Both the position numbers and the translations under genes were made by a program. Source: Vibrio crassostreae (GTDB lineage Bacteria > Pseudomonadota > Gammaproteobacteria > Enterobacterales > Vibrionaceae). Taken from it: a stretch of 64,000 bases of DNA. Under the pieces are notes generated by a model. The model did not search any database, was not told the origin of the DNA, and saw only the letters and a program-made list of their open reading frames with translations. Location: NCBI RefSeq assembly GCF_024347415.1, contig NZ_AP025476.1, positions 2,914,001 through 2,978,000 on the forward strand, read 5' to 3'. This document shows, piece after piece, positions 38,457 to 46,713 of the stretch. Each line of letters starts with the position of its first letter. The stretch's first letter is position 1.

Positions 38457-39410
38457 TCAACTTTCTTGCATTTTAAGTAGCACCTTGCCCCTGGTGTGTC
38501 CGGTTTCAACCTGTAGATGCGCCGACTGCGCCTCGTCTAGCTGGTAGATACCTTGAATTTCTGTTTTGAGTAATCCGACACTAACCATGTAGAGCATAGC
38601 GTCCATTTGCTCAGGGGTTGGCTCAACCAACATGCCTGATGCAGTAAAACCTAATAGTGTCGCTTTTTCGCAGATCAACTCAGCAGATAGGGTCGGAACG
38701 GTCACCACTCTTGCACCGTCTTTCAGGCACTTCAACGCATCAAGCGCGGTATCGCCACCGACCAAATCAATCAGCACATCAACATCAGAAACTCTTTCCG
38801 ACGCTGGCGCAAACTTATAGTTAATTGCGTGAGCACCTAACGTCGCAAGGTAATCAAGGTTGGCTTCACTGCAGGTCGTGTAAACCTCGGCTTTTGCGGC
38901 TACTGCAATTTGAACCGCAAGGTGACCAACGCCGCCAGCACCCGCTAAGATAAGCACGCGATCGCCTTCTTTCACTTCGGCTTTGTTTAGCGCTTGTGCT
39001 GCGGTTTGACTAGCAAGTGGTAATGCCGCTGCCGCTTCTAAGGTGACAGAATCAGGAACCATGCTTAACGCCGCTTCTGGAACACAAACATATTGGCTGT
39101 AGCCGCCACCTTGCAGTGGAAAGCCAATAAAGCCCGCCACGTTATCACCAACCGTAAAACGTTCAGCCTGATCGCCTAGCGTGACAATTTGACCCGAAAT
39201 ATCGTATCCCGGTACCCAAGGAAGGTTGTCTTTGTTTTGTGCTGCTGCCCAACCAAGGCCAGCACGGGTTTTCACATCAATCGGATTAATGCCCGAAAAG
39301 GAAACTTTAACCACCACTTCTCCAGCCTTAGGCTCAGGAATAGCACTGGTTTGAATACTAAGGTTTTCGACGCCGCCGAATTGAGTAATCGCAATCTGTT
39401 TATTTTCCAT
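38457..39410 (-). CDS. Zinc-independent quinone oxidoreductase / MDR-family NADP-dependent dehydrogenase
   Basis: The protein has 317 residues from the ATG at 39410, which has AAGGAAA and TGGAA upstream; 13 extra upstream residues have no family match. It has an N-terminal GroES-like domain (PKAGEVVVKVSFSGINPIDVKTR), then a Rossmann domain with the NADP loop (LILAGAGGVGHLAVQIA). The catalytic zinc Cys of true alcohol dehydrogenases is absent, pointing to a quinone or enone reductase (YhdH/Qor-like). Physiological substrate is not clear. It ends six bases before yqaA, so both may share a transcript. Confidence 0.85.
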   Translation of the reverse strand: MENKQIAITQFGGVENLSIQTSAIPEPKAGEVVVKVSFSGINPIDVKTRAGLGWAAAQNKDNLPWVPGYDISGQIVTLGDQAERFTVGDNVAGFIGFPLQGGGYSQYVCVPEAALSMVPDSVTLEAAAALPLASQTAAQALNKAEVKEGDRVLILAGAGGVGHLAVQIAVAAKAEVYTTCSEANLDYLATLGAHAINYKFAPASERVSDVDVLIDLVGGDTALDALKCLKDGARVVTVPTLSAELICEKATLLGFTASGMLVEPTPEQMDAMLYMVSVGLLKTEIQGIYQLDEAQSAHLQVETGHTRGKVLLKMQES

Positions 39411-39464
39411 TTCCACATTTCCTTGATTGATAAAAGCCCTAGTGAGCAAGCACCCTAATTAATA

Positions 39465-39493
39465 AAAAGAAAGGGATGCGAAAGCATCCCTTT
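39465..39493 (-). terminator. Terminator of the oadGAB operon
   Basis: A 10-bp stem AAAGGGATGC / GCATCCCTTT with a GAAA-type loop, running on the - strand into TTTCTTTTTATT, about 90 bases past oadB. Confidence 0.9.
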
Positions 39494-39582
39494 GACTATA
39501 AACCATTTAATAAGGCTAAGTTAACCGCTCATTCGTAAATTGACGACCAATTAACGTAACGATACATGACCTAAGTAATCCA

Positions 39583-40713
39583 TTAACCGACTAGCGCTAA
39601 TAGAATACCCGCCGCAACCGCACTACCAAGTACACCTGCTACGTTCGGACCCATTGCATGCATCAACAAGAAGTTCTGAGGGTTTGCTTCAAGACCTACC
39701 TTGTTCACAACACGTGCCGCCATTGGAACCGCTGATACGCCAGCTGCACCAATCAATGGGTTGATGTCCTCTTTCGAGAAGCGGTTTAGAACCTTCGCCA
39801 TCAATACACCACCCGCAGTACCAATACTGAACGCGACCGCACCTAAGCCAAGAATACCCAGAGTCTCTAAGTTCAAGAAAGTATCCGCTTGAAGCTTAGA
39901 ACCAACACCGAGACCAAGGAAAATAGTCACAACGTTAATCAGTTCGTTTTGCGCTGTTTTCGATAGGCGATCAACCACACCCGCTTCACGCATCAAGTTA
40001 CCCAGACAAAACATACCCACTAGAGGTGTTGCTGAAGGTAGGAACAAAATCGTCATCAGCAGTACAGCAAGCGGGAAGAGGATCTTCTCTGCTTTGCTAA
40101 CGTGACGAAGTTGAGCCATCTTAATCTTACGCTCTTCAGGAGACGTTAACGCTTTCATGATTGGTGGCTGAATAATAGGAACCAATGCCATGTAGCTATA
40201 AGCTGCTACTGCAATGGCACCTAAAAGATCCGGAGATAACTTGCTCGCCAAGAAGATCGCAGTTGGGCCATCGGCACCACCAATGATCGCAATTGACGAA
40301 GCATCGGCCATCGAGAACTCCATTCCTGGAACATAGTTCAACAAGATCGCGCCAAATAGCGTTGCAAAGATACCGAACTGAGCCGCAGCCCCTAGCCACA
40401 ATGTTTTAGGGTTCGCAATCAACGCACCGAAGTCCGTCATCGCACCAACACCCATAAAGATCAGCAGTGGGAAAATACCCGTTTCAATACCAATGTAGTA
40501 AACGTAGTACAGTAAACCACCGGGATCAGTAAACCCAGCATTTGGGATGTTTGCTAATACAGCACCAAAACCAATCGGTAGTAGAAGTAACGGTTCAAAT
40601 CCTTTACGAATTGCTAAAAACAACAGCAAGCAACCGACCAGCATCATACAGATCTGGCCGAACTCGAAGTTAGCAATCCCTGTTTCAGACCATAAGGTCA
40701 TCAATCCTTCCAT
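39583..40713 (-). CDS. oadB: Oxaloacetate decarboxylase beta subunit (Na+ pump)
   Basis: Membrane subunit that decarboxylates carboxybiotin and pumps Na+ outward. The 376 residues are strongly hydrophobic, with about nine membrane segments and the signature [15 protein letters not shown] (near 143-157) with its functional Asp. [16 protein letters not shown] lies near 325. The ATG is 9 bases after oadA. In marine vibrios the pump couples oxaloacetate breakdown to the sodium motive force. Confidence 0.96.
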   Translation of the reverse strand: MEGLMTLWSETGIANFEFGQICMMLVGCLLLFLAIRKGFEPLLLLPIGFGAVLANIPNAGFTDPGGLLYYVYYIGIETGIFPLLIFMGVGAMTDFGALIANPKTLWLGAAAQFGIFATLFGAILLNYVPGMEFSMADASSIAIIGGADGPTAIFLASKLSPDLLGAIAVAAYSYMALVPIIQPPIMKALTSPEERKIKMAQLRHVSKAEKILFPLAVLLMTILFLPSATPLVGMFCLGNLMREAGVVDRLSKTAQNELINVVTIFLGLGVGSKLQADTFLNLETLGILGLGAVAFSIGTAGGVLMAKVLNRFSKEDINPLIGAAGVSAVPMAARVVNKVGLEANPQNFLLMHAMGPNVAGVLGSAVAAGILLALVG

Positions 40714-40722
40714 GGTACTCCC

Positions 40723-42507
40723 TTACGCTAAGCTTAGTAGTGGAGCGCCTACAGTAACTGCATCGCCTTCTTTAACATTCAGTTCTTGAACGATACCACC
40801 ACGAGCAGCACGAACTTCCGTTTCCATCTTCATCGCTTCTAGGATAAGCAGAACGTCGCCTTCAGCAACCTCAGCACCCGCCTGAACATTTACTTTGAAG
40901 ATGTTACCCGCCAATGGGGCTGGAACCGCTTCAGCGTCAGAAGCTGCTACTGGTGCAGTTTGAGCCGCTTGAGTAGGTTTTGCAGATGGCGCTACTGATG
41001 TAAGTTCACCTTTTGGGCCAACTTCAACGTCGTAAACTTGACCATCAACCTTCACGCTGTAGCTTTCAATACCACCAGAAGCTTGTACAGGAGCTGCTGC
41101 AACTGGAGCCGCAGCTTCTAGCGTTGGTGCAGGTTCAAATGCTTCAGGGTTACGGCGGTTCTTAAGGAACTTAAGACCCACTTGTGGGAAGAGTGCGTAA
41201 GTCAGTACATCATCAACCGTATCTTCAGCTAGAGAGATACCTTCTGATTTCGCTTTCTCTAACAGATCCGTCGTTAACGTATCCATTTCAGACTTAAGTA
41301 AATCAGCAGGACGACAAGTAATCGGCTCTGCACCATCCAGAACTTTCGCTTGCAGTTCAGCATCCACTTCCGCAGGAGCTTGACCGTATTCACCTTTCAG
41401 AAGACCGGCAGTCTCTTTAGTGATGCTCTTGTAGCGTTCACCCGTTAGAACATTAATAACCGCTTGAGTACCGACAATTTGAGAAGTTGGTGTTACCAAA
41501 GGAATATAACCAAGCTCTTTACGTACGCGAGGAATCTCTTCAAGAACCTCGTCCATACGATCGGCTGCGCCTTGTTCTTTCAGCTGGCCTTCCATGTTAG
41601 TCAACATGCCGCCAGGAACCTGAGCGATCAAGATGCGAGAATCGACGCCTTTTAGCTGCCCTTCCCATTTCGCGTACTTTTTACGTACATCACGGAAGTA
41701 AGATGCGATTGGTTCAATTTGGTCAAGCTTAAGGTTCGTATCGCGCTCTGTACCTTCTAACATCGCCACAACCGTTTCAGTTGGCGTGTGGCCGTAAGTA
41801 CAGCTCATTGAAGAGATAGCCGTGTCTAGAATATCGATACCCGCCTCAACGGCCTTAACCGCTGTTGCTGTCGATAGACCGGTTGTCGCGTGGCTATGTA
41901 GCGCTAGAGGAACATCACACGATGCTTTAATGCGTGTAATTAACTCTTCCGCTTCATAAGGCTTTAATAAACCTGACATATCTTTGATACATAGTGAATG
42001 ACAACCTAGGTCTTCTAGACGCTTAGCCAGATCAACCCAAGTATCTGAGTTGTGAACCGGACTGGTTGTGTAAGACAACGTACCTTGAGCATGGCCACCA
42101 ACGTCGATCGTTGCTTTCACTGCTTTTTCAAAGTTGCGTACGTCATTCATCGCATCAAAGATACGGAATACATCCATGCCGTTTTTATGGGCACGTTCAA
42201 CAAATTTTTCTACTACATCATCCGCGTAATGACGGTAGCCCAATAGGTTTTGACCACGCAGTAGCATCTGCATTGGTGTGTTTGGCATCGCTTTTTTCAG
42301 CTCACGCAAACGCTCCCATGGATCCTCGCCAAGAAAACGGATACACGAATCAAACGTCGCGCCGCCCCAAGTCTCAAGTGACCAGTAACCGACTTTATCC
42401 AGTTCTGCCGCAATTGGCAGCATATCTTCGATACGCATACGAGTAGCAAATAGTGACTGGTGCGCGTCACGAAGTACCACATCAGTGATAGCTAGTGGTT
42501 TAGACAT
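40723..42507 (-). CDS. oadA: Oxaloacetate decarboxylase alpha subunit (biotin protein)
   Basis: Carboxyltransferase that moves CO2 from oxaloacetate to biotin. The roughly 594 residues contain the N-terminal HMGL-like barrel ([18 protein letters not shown]), a conserved middle domain, an Ala/Pro linker ([11 protein letters not shown] ... [13 protein letters not shown]), and a C-terminal biotinyl domain with the biotinylated Lys in EAMKMET. Two ATGs are close. The one at 42507 has AAGGAG nine bases upstream, the other (42513) only three, so I prefer the shorter form. It belongs to oadGAB. Confidence 0.96.
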   Translation of the reverse strand: MSKPLAITDVVLRDAHQSLFATRMRIEDMLPIAAELDKVGYWSLETWGGATFDSCIRFLGEDPWERLRELKKAMPNTPMQMLLRGQNLLGYRHYADDVVEKFVERAHKNGMDVFRIFDAMNDVRNFEKAVKATIDVGGHAQGTLSYTTSPVHNSDTWVDLAKRLEDLGCHSLCIKDMSGLLKPYEAEELITRIKASCDVPLALHSHATTGLSTATAVKAVEAGIDILDTAISSMSCTYGHTPTETVVAMLEGTERDTNLKLDQIEPIASYFRDVRKKYAKWEGQLKGVDSRILIAQVPGGMLTNMEGQLKEQGAADRMDEVLEEIPRVRKELGYIPLVTPTSQIVGTQAVINVLTGERYKSITKETAGLLKGEYGQAPAEVDAELQAKVLDGAEPITCRPADLLKSEMDTLTTDLLEKAKSEGISLAEDTVDDVLTYALFPQVGLKFLKNRRNPEAFEPAPTLEAAAPVAAAPVQASGGIESYSVKVDGQVYDVEVGPKGELTSVAPSAKPTQAAQTAPVAASDAEAVPAPLAGNIFKVNVQAGAEVAEGDVLLILEAMKMETEVRAARGGIVQELNVKEGDAVTVGAPLLSLA

Positions 42508-42538
42508 GCTCATAAACTCCTTTTTAATCCTTTAAATG

Positions 42539-42796
42539 CTACTTAGCAGTAGACGCACGGTATTGATGAACCGCGGCCGAAATTGCTGCCACGACCTGTG
42601 GACTAACAGCTGAAGGGTTTGATTGTGATTTTTGAATTTTTTTAGGTGCTGCGATCGGCTCAGGTACTTCTTCTGGTACCAGTTTTGACATCAACCGAAC
42701 GAGGTAAACTAGAATAGTTAGGAAAATAAAGACAACGGACATCCCCGTTATCATTAGAGTCGCCGCATCTCCTAGCAGGCTTCCAATATTAGTCAT
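42539..42796 (-). CDS. oadG: Oxaloacetate decarboxylase gamma subunit
   Basis: Small subunit that assembles the alpha and beta subunits. The 85 residues from the ATG at 42796 have one membrane helix (LMITGMSVVFIFLTILVYLV) followed by a Pro/Lys-rich cytoplasmic tail ending in AAISAAVHQYR. AAAGGAAG sits just before the ATG, so an upstream extension of 22 residues is rejected. First gene of oadGAB, behind a near-consensus promoter at 42865-42892. Confidence 0.94.
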   Translation of the reverse strand: MTNIGSLLGDAATLMITGMSVVFIFLTILVYLVRLMSKLVPEEVPEPIAAPKKIQKSQSNPSAVSPQVVAAISAAVHQYRASTAK

Positions 42797-42864
42797 GTTG
42801 CTTCCTTTCTTCGTCATCCTGACATACGTACAGGATTTCAGCGAATAGTGATCCCGACCCATGG

Positions 42865-42892
42865 ATTATCTCGATTGGTAAAAGTTTGTCAA
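42865..42892 (-). promoter_or_regulatory. oadGAB promoter
   Basis: On the - strand TTGACA (42887-42892) and GATAAT (42865-42870) are 16 bases apart: a perfect -35 box and a 5 of 6 -10 box, 69 bases upstream of the oadG ATG. Confidence 0.8.
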
Positions 42893-43132
42893 TTTTGTTT
42901 AAGGTTCTGTTACGGATAACGCACACATAAGGTTAATTATTCGCCTATCAGATCACATAAATCTGTCAAATACGTCATTTTTAGATATTTAAACTGTGAC
43001 TTAAACGGGACTTTTCTGGGAATTGATATGAGAAAGGTGGAATAACAAAGAAGTAATCAAGAACCACTTTAAATACAACAAGTTAAACAACGAACAAATT
43101 TAACATTATCGCAACAAATTTACAGCAGACAT

Positions 43133-43163
43133 AAAAAAAGCCTCGTATAAACGAGGCTTTTTT
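43133..43163 (-). terminator. Terminator of the tRNA operon
   Basis: Stem AAGCCTCGT / ACGAGGCTT with loop ATAA, flanked by A runs (left) and T runs (right). On the - strand it lies just past the last tRNA gene and runs into seven T residues. Confidence 0.94.
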
Positions 43164-43170
43164 AATAATG

Positions 43171-43247
43171 TGGCGCGCTCTGGAGGATTCGAACCTCCGA
43201 CCGCCTGGTTCGTAGCCAGGTACTCTATCCAGCTGAGCTAAGAGCGC
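43171..43247 (-). tRNA. tRNA-Arg (ACG), acceptor type GCGCTCT
   Basis: 77 bases including an encoded CCA. Anticodon stem CCTGG/CCAGG encloses CTACGAA, so the anticodon is ACG (inosine-modified by TadA in family members, reading CGU/CGC/CGA). The acceptor stem is GCGCTCT/AGAGCGC. This is the last gene of the ten-gene operon. Confidence 0.97.
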
Positions 43248-43328
43248 AAGGTTTTAATATCAATTCATTGTTACTAACAACAGATCAATATAAGGGTTTC
43301 ATTCTTATAAGAAGGTAGCCCTAAATAG

Positions 43329-43405
43329 TGGCGCGTCCTGGAGGATTCGAACCTCCGACCGCCTGGTTCGTAGCCAGGTACTCTATCCAGCTGAGCTAAG
43401 GACGC
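43329..43405 (-). tRNA. tRNA-Arg (ACG), acceptor type GCGTCCT
   Basis: 77 bases with encoded CCA and anticodon ACG. The body is the same as its neighbours, but the acceptor stem is GCGTCCT/AGGACGC. Confidence 0.97.
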
Positions 43406-43462
43406 ACAGTTTTCGATATCGGTATTTCCAATATCAGGAGTTCACAAGGAAACCCTAAAAAG

Positions 43463-43539
43463 TGGCGCGTCCTGGAGGATTCGAACCTCCGACCGCCTGG
43501 TTCGTAGCCAGGTACTCTATCCAGCTGAGCTAAGGACGC
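43463..43539 (-). tRNA. tRNA-Arg (ACG), acceptor type GCGTCCT
   Basis: 77 bases with encoded CCA, anticodon ACG, acceptor stem GCGTCCT/AGGACGC. The spacer on its right forms an 8-bp hairpin (GATATCGG / CCGATATC, 43549-43569). Confidence 0.97.
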
Positions 43540-43597
43540 GCAGTTTTCGATATCGGTATTCCCGATATCAGGGGTTCATAAAAGAAACCCTAAATAG

Positions 43598-43674
43598 TGG
43601 CGCGCTCTGGAGGATTCGAACCTCCGACCGCCTGGTTCGTAGCCAGGTACTCTATCCAGCTGAGCTAAGAGCGC
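43598..43674 (-). tRNA. tRNA-Arg (ACG), acceptor type GCGCTCT
   Basis: 77 bases with encoded CCA, anticodon ACG, acceptor stem GCGCTCT/AGAGCGC. Confidence 0.97.
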
Positions 43675-43731
43675 ACGGTTTTCGATATCAGTATTCCCAA
43701 TATCAGGAGTTCACAAGGAAACCCTAAAGAG

Positions 43732-43808
43732 TGGCGCGTCCTGGAGGATTCGAACCTCCGACCGCCTGGTTCGTAGCCAGGTACTCTATCCAGCTGAGCT
43801 AAGGACGC
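43732..43808 (-). tRNA. tRNA-Arg (ACG), acceptor type GCGTCCT
   Basis: 77 bases with encoded CCA, anticodon ACG, acceptor stem GCGTCCT/AGGACGC. Confidence 0.97.
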
Positions 43809-43887
43809 ACGGTTTTGATATTAATTCTCGACGAACGATTTATCAATATCAGGATTCACATTCTTATAAGAACTAAACCCTAAATAG

Positions 43888-43964
43888 TGGCGCGCTCTGG
43901 AGGATTCGAACCTCCGACCGCCTGGTTCGTAGCCAGGTACTCTATCCAGCTGAGCTAAGAGCGC
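43888..43964 (-). tRNA. tRNA-Arg (ACG), acceptor type GCGCTCT
   Basis: 77 bases with encoded CCA, anticodon ACG, acceptor stem GCGCTCT/AGAGCGC. Confidence 0.97.
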
Positions 43965-44031
43965 ACGGTTTTAGTATCAACTTAGTCAATACAAGGAGTT
44001 TTATTCATATAAGAAATAAACCCTTAAATAG

Positions 44032-44108
44032 TGGCGCGTCCTGGAGGATTCGAACCTCCGACCGCCTGGTTCGTAGCCAGGTACTCTATCCAGCTGAGCT
44101 AAGGACGC
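44032..44108 (-). tRNA. tRNA-Arg (ACG), acceptor type GCGTCCT
   Basis: 77 bases with encoded CCA, anticodon ACG, acceptor stem GCGTCCT/AGGACGC. It stands between the promoter-proximal Ser/Arg group and the run of Arg copies. Confidence 0.97.
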
Positions 44109-44197
44109 ACGGTGTTCATTCATTAAGAATGAAGTTGTGAAATATATCACATTCTTCTTGCTACGAAGAAAAAAAAAGGCCATCGGCCTGTAATGAA

Positions 44198-44290
44198 TGG
44201 CGGTGAGGGAGGGATTCGAACCCTCGATGCAGCTACAAACCACATACTCCCTTAGCAGGGGAGCGCCTTCGGCCACTCGGCCACCTCACC
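44198..44290 (-). tRNA. tRNA-Ser (GCT)
   Basis: 93 bases with encoded CCA and a long variable arm. Anticodon stem CTCCC/GGGAG encloses CTGCTAA, giving anticodon GCT for AGC/AGU codons. It differs from the copy at 44455 in the D arm (GAGTGG against GAGAGG). Confidence 0.97.
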
Positions 44291-44334
44291 TAATTCATTA
44301 TTCTCAAATCACTTACAAGTAAGAGAAGAGAGAA

Positions 44335-44411
44335 TGGCGCGTCCTGGAGGATTCGAACCTCCGACCGCCTGGTTCGTAGCCAGGTACTCTATCCAGCTGA
44401 GCTAAGGACGC
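44335..44411 (-). tRNA. tRNA-Arg (ACG), acceptor type GCGTCCT
   Basis: 77 bases with encoded CCA, anticodon ACG, acceptor stem GCGTCCT/AGGACGC. It sits between the two tRNA-Ser genes. Confidence 0.97.
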
Positions 44412-44454
44412 ACATTTACATTGTCTAAATTGCTAATTTTAGACTCGCAAGAAA

Positions 44455-44547
44455 TGGCGGTGAGGGAGGGATTCGAACCCTCGATGCAGCTACAAACCAC
44501 ATACTCCCTTAGCAGGGGAGCGCCTTCGGCCTCTCGGCCACCTCACC
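44455..44547 (-). tRNA. tRNA-Ser (GCT)
   Basis: 93 bases with encoded CCA, long variable arm and anticodon GCT. It is the first gene of the operon, 15 bases from the -10 box of the promoter. The Ser-then-Arg order after csrA matches E. coli serV-argVYZQ. Confidence 0.97.
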
Positions 44548-44562
44548 GTCTTGCGGAGGCAC

Positions 44563-44590
44563 ATATTACGTTTTACCGAAAATATGTCAA
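44563..44590 (-). promoter_or_regulatory. Strong promoter of the tRNA operon
   Basis: On the - strand TTGACA (44585-44590) and TAATAT (44563-44568) stand 16 bases apart. The AT-rich stretch upstream of -35 (a T7 run) could act as an UP element, and the GC-rich GTGCCTCCGC after -10 is a discriminator of the stringently controlled kind. It lies just before the first tRNA-Ser. Confidence 0.88.
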
Positions 44591-44979
44591 ACACTTTATT
44601 GAAAAAAATTGGACAAAAACACTCAACCGTTTGCTATTTAATCAAAGCGCTTGCAAATTGAACTTATAACATTCAAATCGCGCTTTTTTCCTTAAAAATT
44701 AAGGTGAAAGATTGGCAATAATAAACAGCCGAAAACAATTATCTAATTTCTCCAGCAGCAAGTGCTACCGCTGTTGGCACAATACTACGGGATGCGTATT
44801 TGCGCCATAGGGGAAGCTAATAAATCTTGAGTTTTGCCAAACAAATTAGAGAGCAACAGTTCTGTTCAGCCTTGTCTGTATCTCACAACATCACAAAGCA
44901 TTCACTTCACCACTTTGAGACCGAACCGTTATCTAACTCATCTATGTCAAAATGAGTGTTTCGATTCCCCAAGATCAAA

Positions 44980-45010
44980 AAAGGCTAGCAACAATGCTAG
45001 CCTCTTCTCT
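44980..45010 (-). terminator. Terminator of csrA
   Basis: A 9-bp stem AGGCTAGCA / TGCTAGCCT with loop ACAA. On the - strand it is followed by TTTTTTGATC, 19 bases past the csrA stop. Confidence 0.92.
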
Positions 45011-45021
45011 ACGCAAAAGTA

Positions 45022-45219
45022 TTAGTAGTTGCCAGATGCAACGTTACCATTACCTTTTTCAGCTTGAATGCGCATGTAGATCTCTTCACGGTGAACAGAT
45101 ACTTCTTTAGGTGCGTTAACACCGATACGTACTTGGTTGCCTTTAACGCCTAGTACAGTAACTGTTACTTCATCACCAATCATCAGTGTTTCGCCAACGC
45201 GGCGAGTCAAAATTAGCAT
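45022..45219 (-). CDS. csrA: Carbon storage regulator CsrA
   Basis: Small dimeric RNA-binding protein that blocks or stabilises mRNAs at GGA motifs and is titrated by CsrB-type RNAs. In Vibrio it also feeds into the LuxO quorum pathway. The 65 residues begin [20 protein letters not shown] and keep the RNA-binding [10 protein letters not shown] strand (about 42-51). AAGGAGCAAAG precedes the ATG. It is next to the tRNA operon and lysC/alaS as in relatives. Confidence 0.98.
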   Translation of the reverse strand: MLILTRRVGETLMIGDEVTVTVLGVKGNQVRIGVNAPKEVSVHREEIYMRIQAEKGNGNVASGNY

Positions 45220-45311
45220 TCTTTGCTCCTTGAGTAATCTCTAAATTTATCTAGCTACGAGAGCATTATCCAACAAAAGTTATATTTTCGTAAACTATCG
45301 ATTGAGTTTAT

Positions 45312-46493
45312 TTAACCAAAATGCACTTCTTTTTTAGGATAACCCTGTGTTTCACGCGCTACGATGTATGCATTGTGTAATATGTTAGCAGCCATATCGA
45401 CTTGCGTTGGTGATATCACCAAAGTTAAAGACTGCTGCTGCAATAAGTGATGCTGTACATCAATTTCGCCTTCAGACAACAATCCATGTGAACTGACCAC
45501 AATTTCTTGTGTTCGGCTTCCTACCACAGTTAACAAACTAACCTGTTCACTATTACGGATTTTCTCGTCAAAAACTAGTTTTAATTTGGCACTTATGTCT
45601 TGTTTAATAATGAGTGCTGCCCGTTCTGTTTCCTCGATCACACTACAGACTTCGATCCCCAACAGTTGGCAATGTGAAATGAAAGACGGTAAGTCTTCAT
45701 TCAAACACTCGATACGCACCATATCTCTTTGAATAGCGATACCAGCAATATCATTCAAACACTGATTACCCGTGATCAATGTGCCCTCGCCTTGTTCAAA
45801 ACTTGAAAGCACGCGCAATGGCACGTTGTGCTGCCATGCATACTGAACACACGGAAGATGCAAAACCTTAGCACCTCGGCGGGCCATCTCTTCCATAGAA
45901 GGGAAGTCTAAAGTATCTAATTTTTGAGATTGCTTCACGACTCTAGGATCACAAGAGTAAACACCATCTACATCAGTATAGATCTGGCATTCTTTCGCCT
46001 GTAAGGCACCCGCAAGCGCTACCGCTGTAGTATCTGAACCACCGCGACCTAATGTTGTGATATCGCCTTTCGCATTGAATCCTTGAAAGCCTGCAACAAT
46101 GACAATCTGGTTGTCATCTAACAGTGCTTGAATCGGGGCAGTATCAATACGCTCAATCGCTGCATTATTATGATTAGAATCCGTGTGTATCTTGGCTTGA
46201 TAGCCAGTCATCGATGTCGCTTCATAACCTAACTTGTGTAACGTCATTGCTAACAAGGCCATGGAAACTTGCTCGCCAGCCGTTAACAGCACATCCAGTT
46301 CTCTAGCGTTTGGTACGCTATCAACTTGTGTGGCTAAGTTAACCAACCGATTTGTTTCACCTGACATAGCAGAAACGACAACCACAATCTGGTTCCCTTC
46401 ATTTTTCGCTTCAATGATTTTTTCTGCTACATGATGGATTCGTTCAATTGAACCCACCGACGTTCCACCAAATTTCTGCACGATAAGAGGCAT
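45312..46493 (-). CDS. lysC: Aspartate kinase (monofunctional)
   Basis: Phosphorylates aspartate at the head of the lysine, threonine, methionine and diaminopimelate pathways. The protein has 393 residues from the ATG at 46493. Present are KFGGTSVGS near 7-15, a kinase domain with FQGFNAKGDITTLGRGGSDTTAVALA near 150-175, and C-terminal paired ACT domains (VRIECLNEDLPSFISHC; SLLTVVGS). A GTG two codons upstream is too close to its ribosome binding site GAGGACGG. The gene is preceded by two hairpins in the alaS-lysC interval. Confidence 0.94.
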   Translation of the reverse strand: MPLIVQKFGGTSVGSIERIHHVAEKIIEAKNEGNQIVVVVSAMSGETNRLVNLATQVDSVPNARELDVLLTAGEQVSMALLAMTLHKLGYEATSMTGYQAKIHTDSNHNNAAIERIDTAPIQALLDDNQIVIVAGFQGFNAKGDITTLGRGGSDTTAVALAGALQAKECQIYTDVDGVYSCDPRVVKQSQKLDTLDFPSMEEMARRGAKVLHLPCVQYAWQHNVPLRVLSSFEQGEGTLITGNQCLNDIAGIAIQRDMVRIECLNEDLPSFISHCQLLGIEVCSVIEETERAALIIKQDISAKLKLVFDEKIRNSEQVSLLTVVGSRTQEIVVSSHGLLSEGEIDVQHHLLQQQSLTLVISPTQVDMAANILHNAYIVARETQGYPKKEVHFG

Positions 46494-46572
46494 TTTCACC
46501 CGTCCTCACCTTCCCAAGACCAATGTCTATATATGACAAAAAAACACATACTCCGCGTCAGGGCGAAGCAAT

Positions 46573-46622
46573 AAAAAATTAACCAAGGAGTCTAACGCCA
46601 CCATTAGACTTCTTGGTTAATC
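46573..46622 (-). terminator. Strong hairpin plus T run in the lysC leader (terminator or attenuator)
   Basis: An 18-bp stem (46579-46596 with 46605-46622, one G-U pair) with an 8-base loop is followed on the - strand by six T residues. It lies about 80 bases before lysC and after a separate alaS terminator, so it could act as an attenuator in the lysC leader. No lysine riboswitch consensus was recognised. Confidence 0.75.
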
Positions 46623-46663
46623 TCAATCAAACCTTGTTTAAACACGCTTCCAATAGGCAAAAT

Positions 46664-46696
46664 AAAAGATGCCCAATCAACTGATTGGGCATCTTT
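46664..46696 (-). terminator. Terminator after alaS
   Basis: An inverted repeat AAAGATGCCCAAT / ATTGGGCATCTTT, extended inward by CA/TG, followed on the - strand by TTTTATTTTG. It lies 18 bases past the alaS stop. Confidence 0.88.
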
Positions 46697-46713
46697 GTAT
46701 CAATTACTTAAGC

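Larger units (their letters stand above)
44548..45021. other. Gene-free interval between the tRNA operon and csrA
   Basis: 474 bases with the tRNA promoter at the left and the csrA terminator at the right. Between about 44600 and 44970 the sequence is AT-rich, and I recognise no gene. A 63-codon open frame from 44834 runs antisense over the csrA terminator and end and has no family look. Confidence 0.6.

Noticed and set aside
42961..43020. Possible CRP site upstream of oadGAB (a TGTGA half-site)
   Set aside because: Only one half-site is present; the TCACA partner at the required spacing is missing.
44001..44276. 91-codon frame across tRNA genes on the - strand
   Set aside because: It reads through three tRNA-region sequences; coding through tRNA genes is not plausible here.
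44834..45025. 63-codon open frame between the tRNA operon and csrA
   Set aside because: It runs antisense across the csrA terminator and stop, has no clear ribosome site and no recognisable family.
46500..46713. Lysine riboswitch upstream of lysC
   Set aside because: The interval is about 215 bases, with two simple hairpins and none of the five-helix core expected of the L-box.
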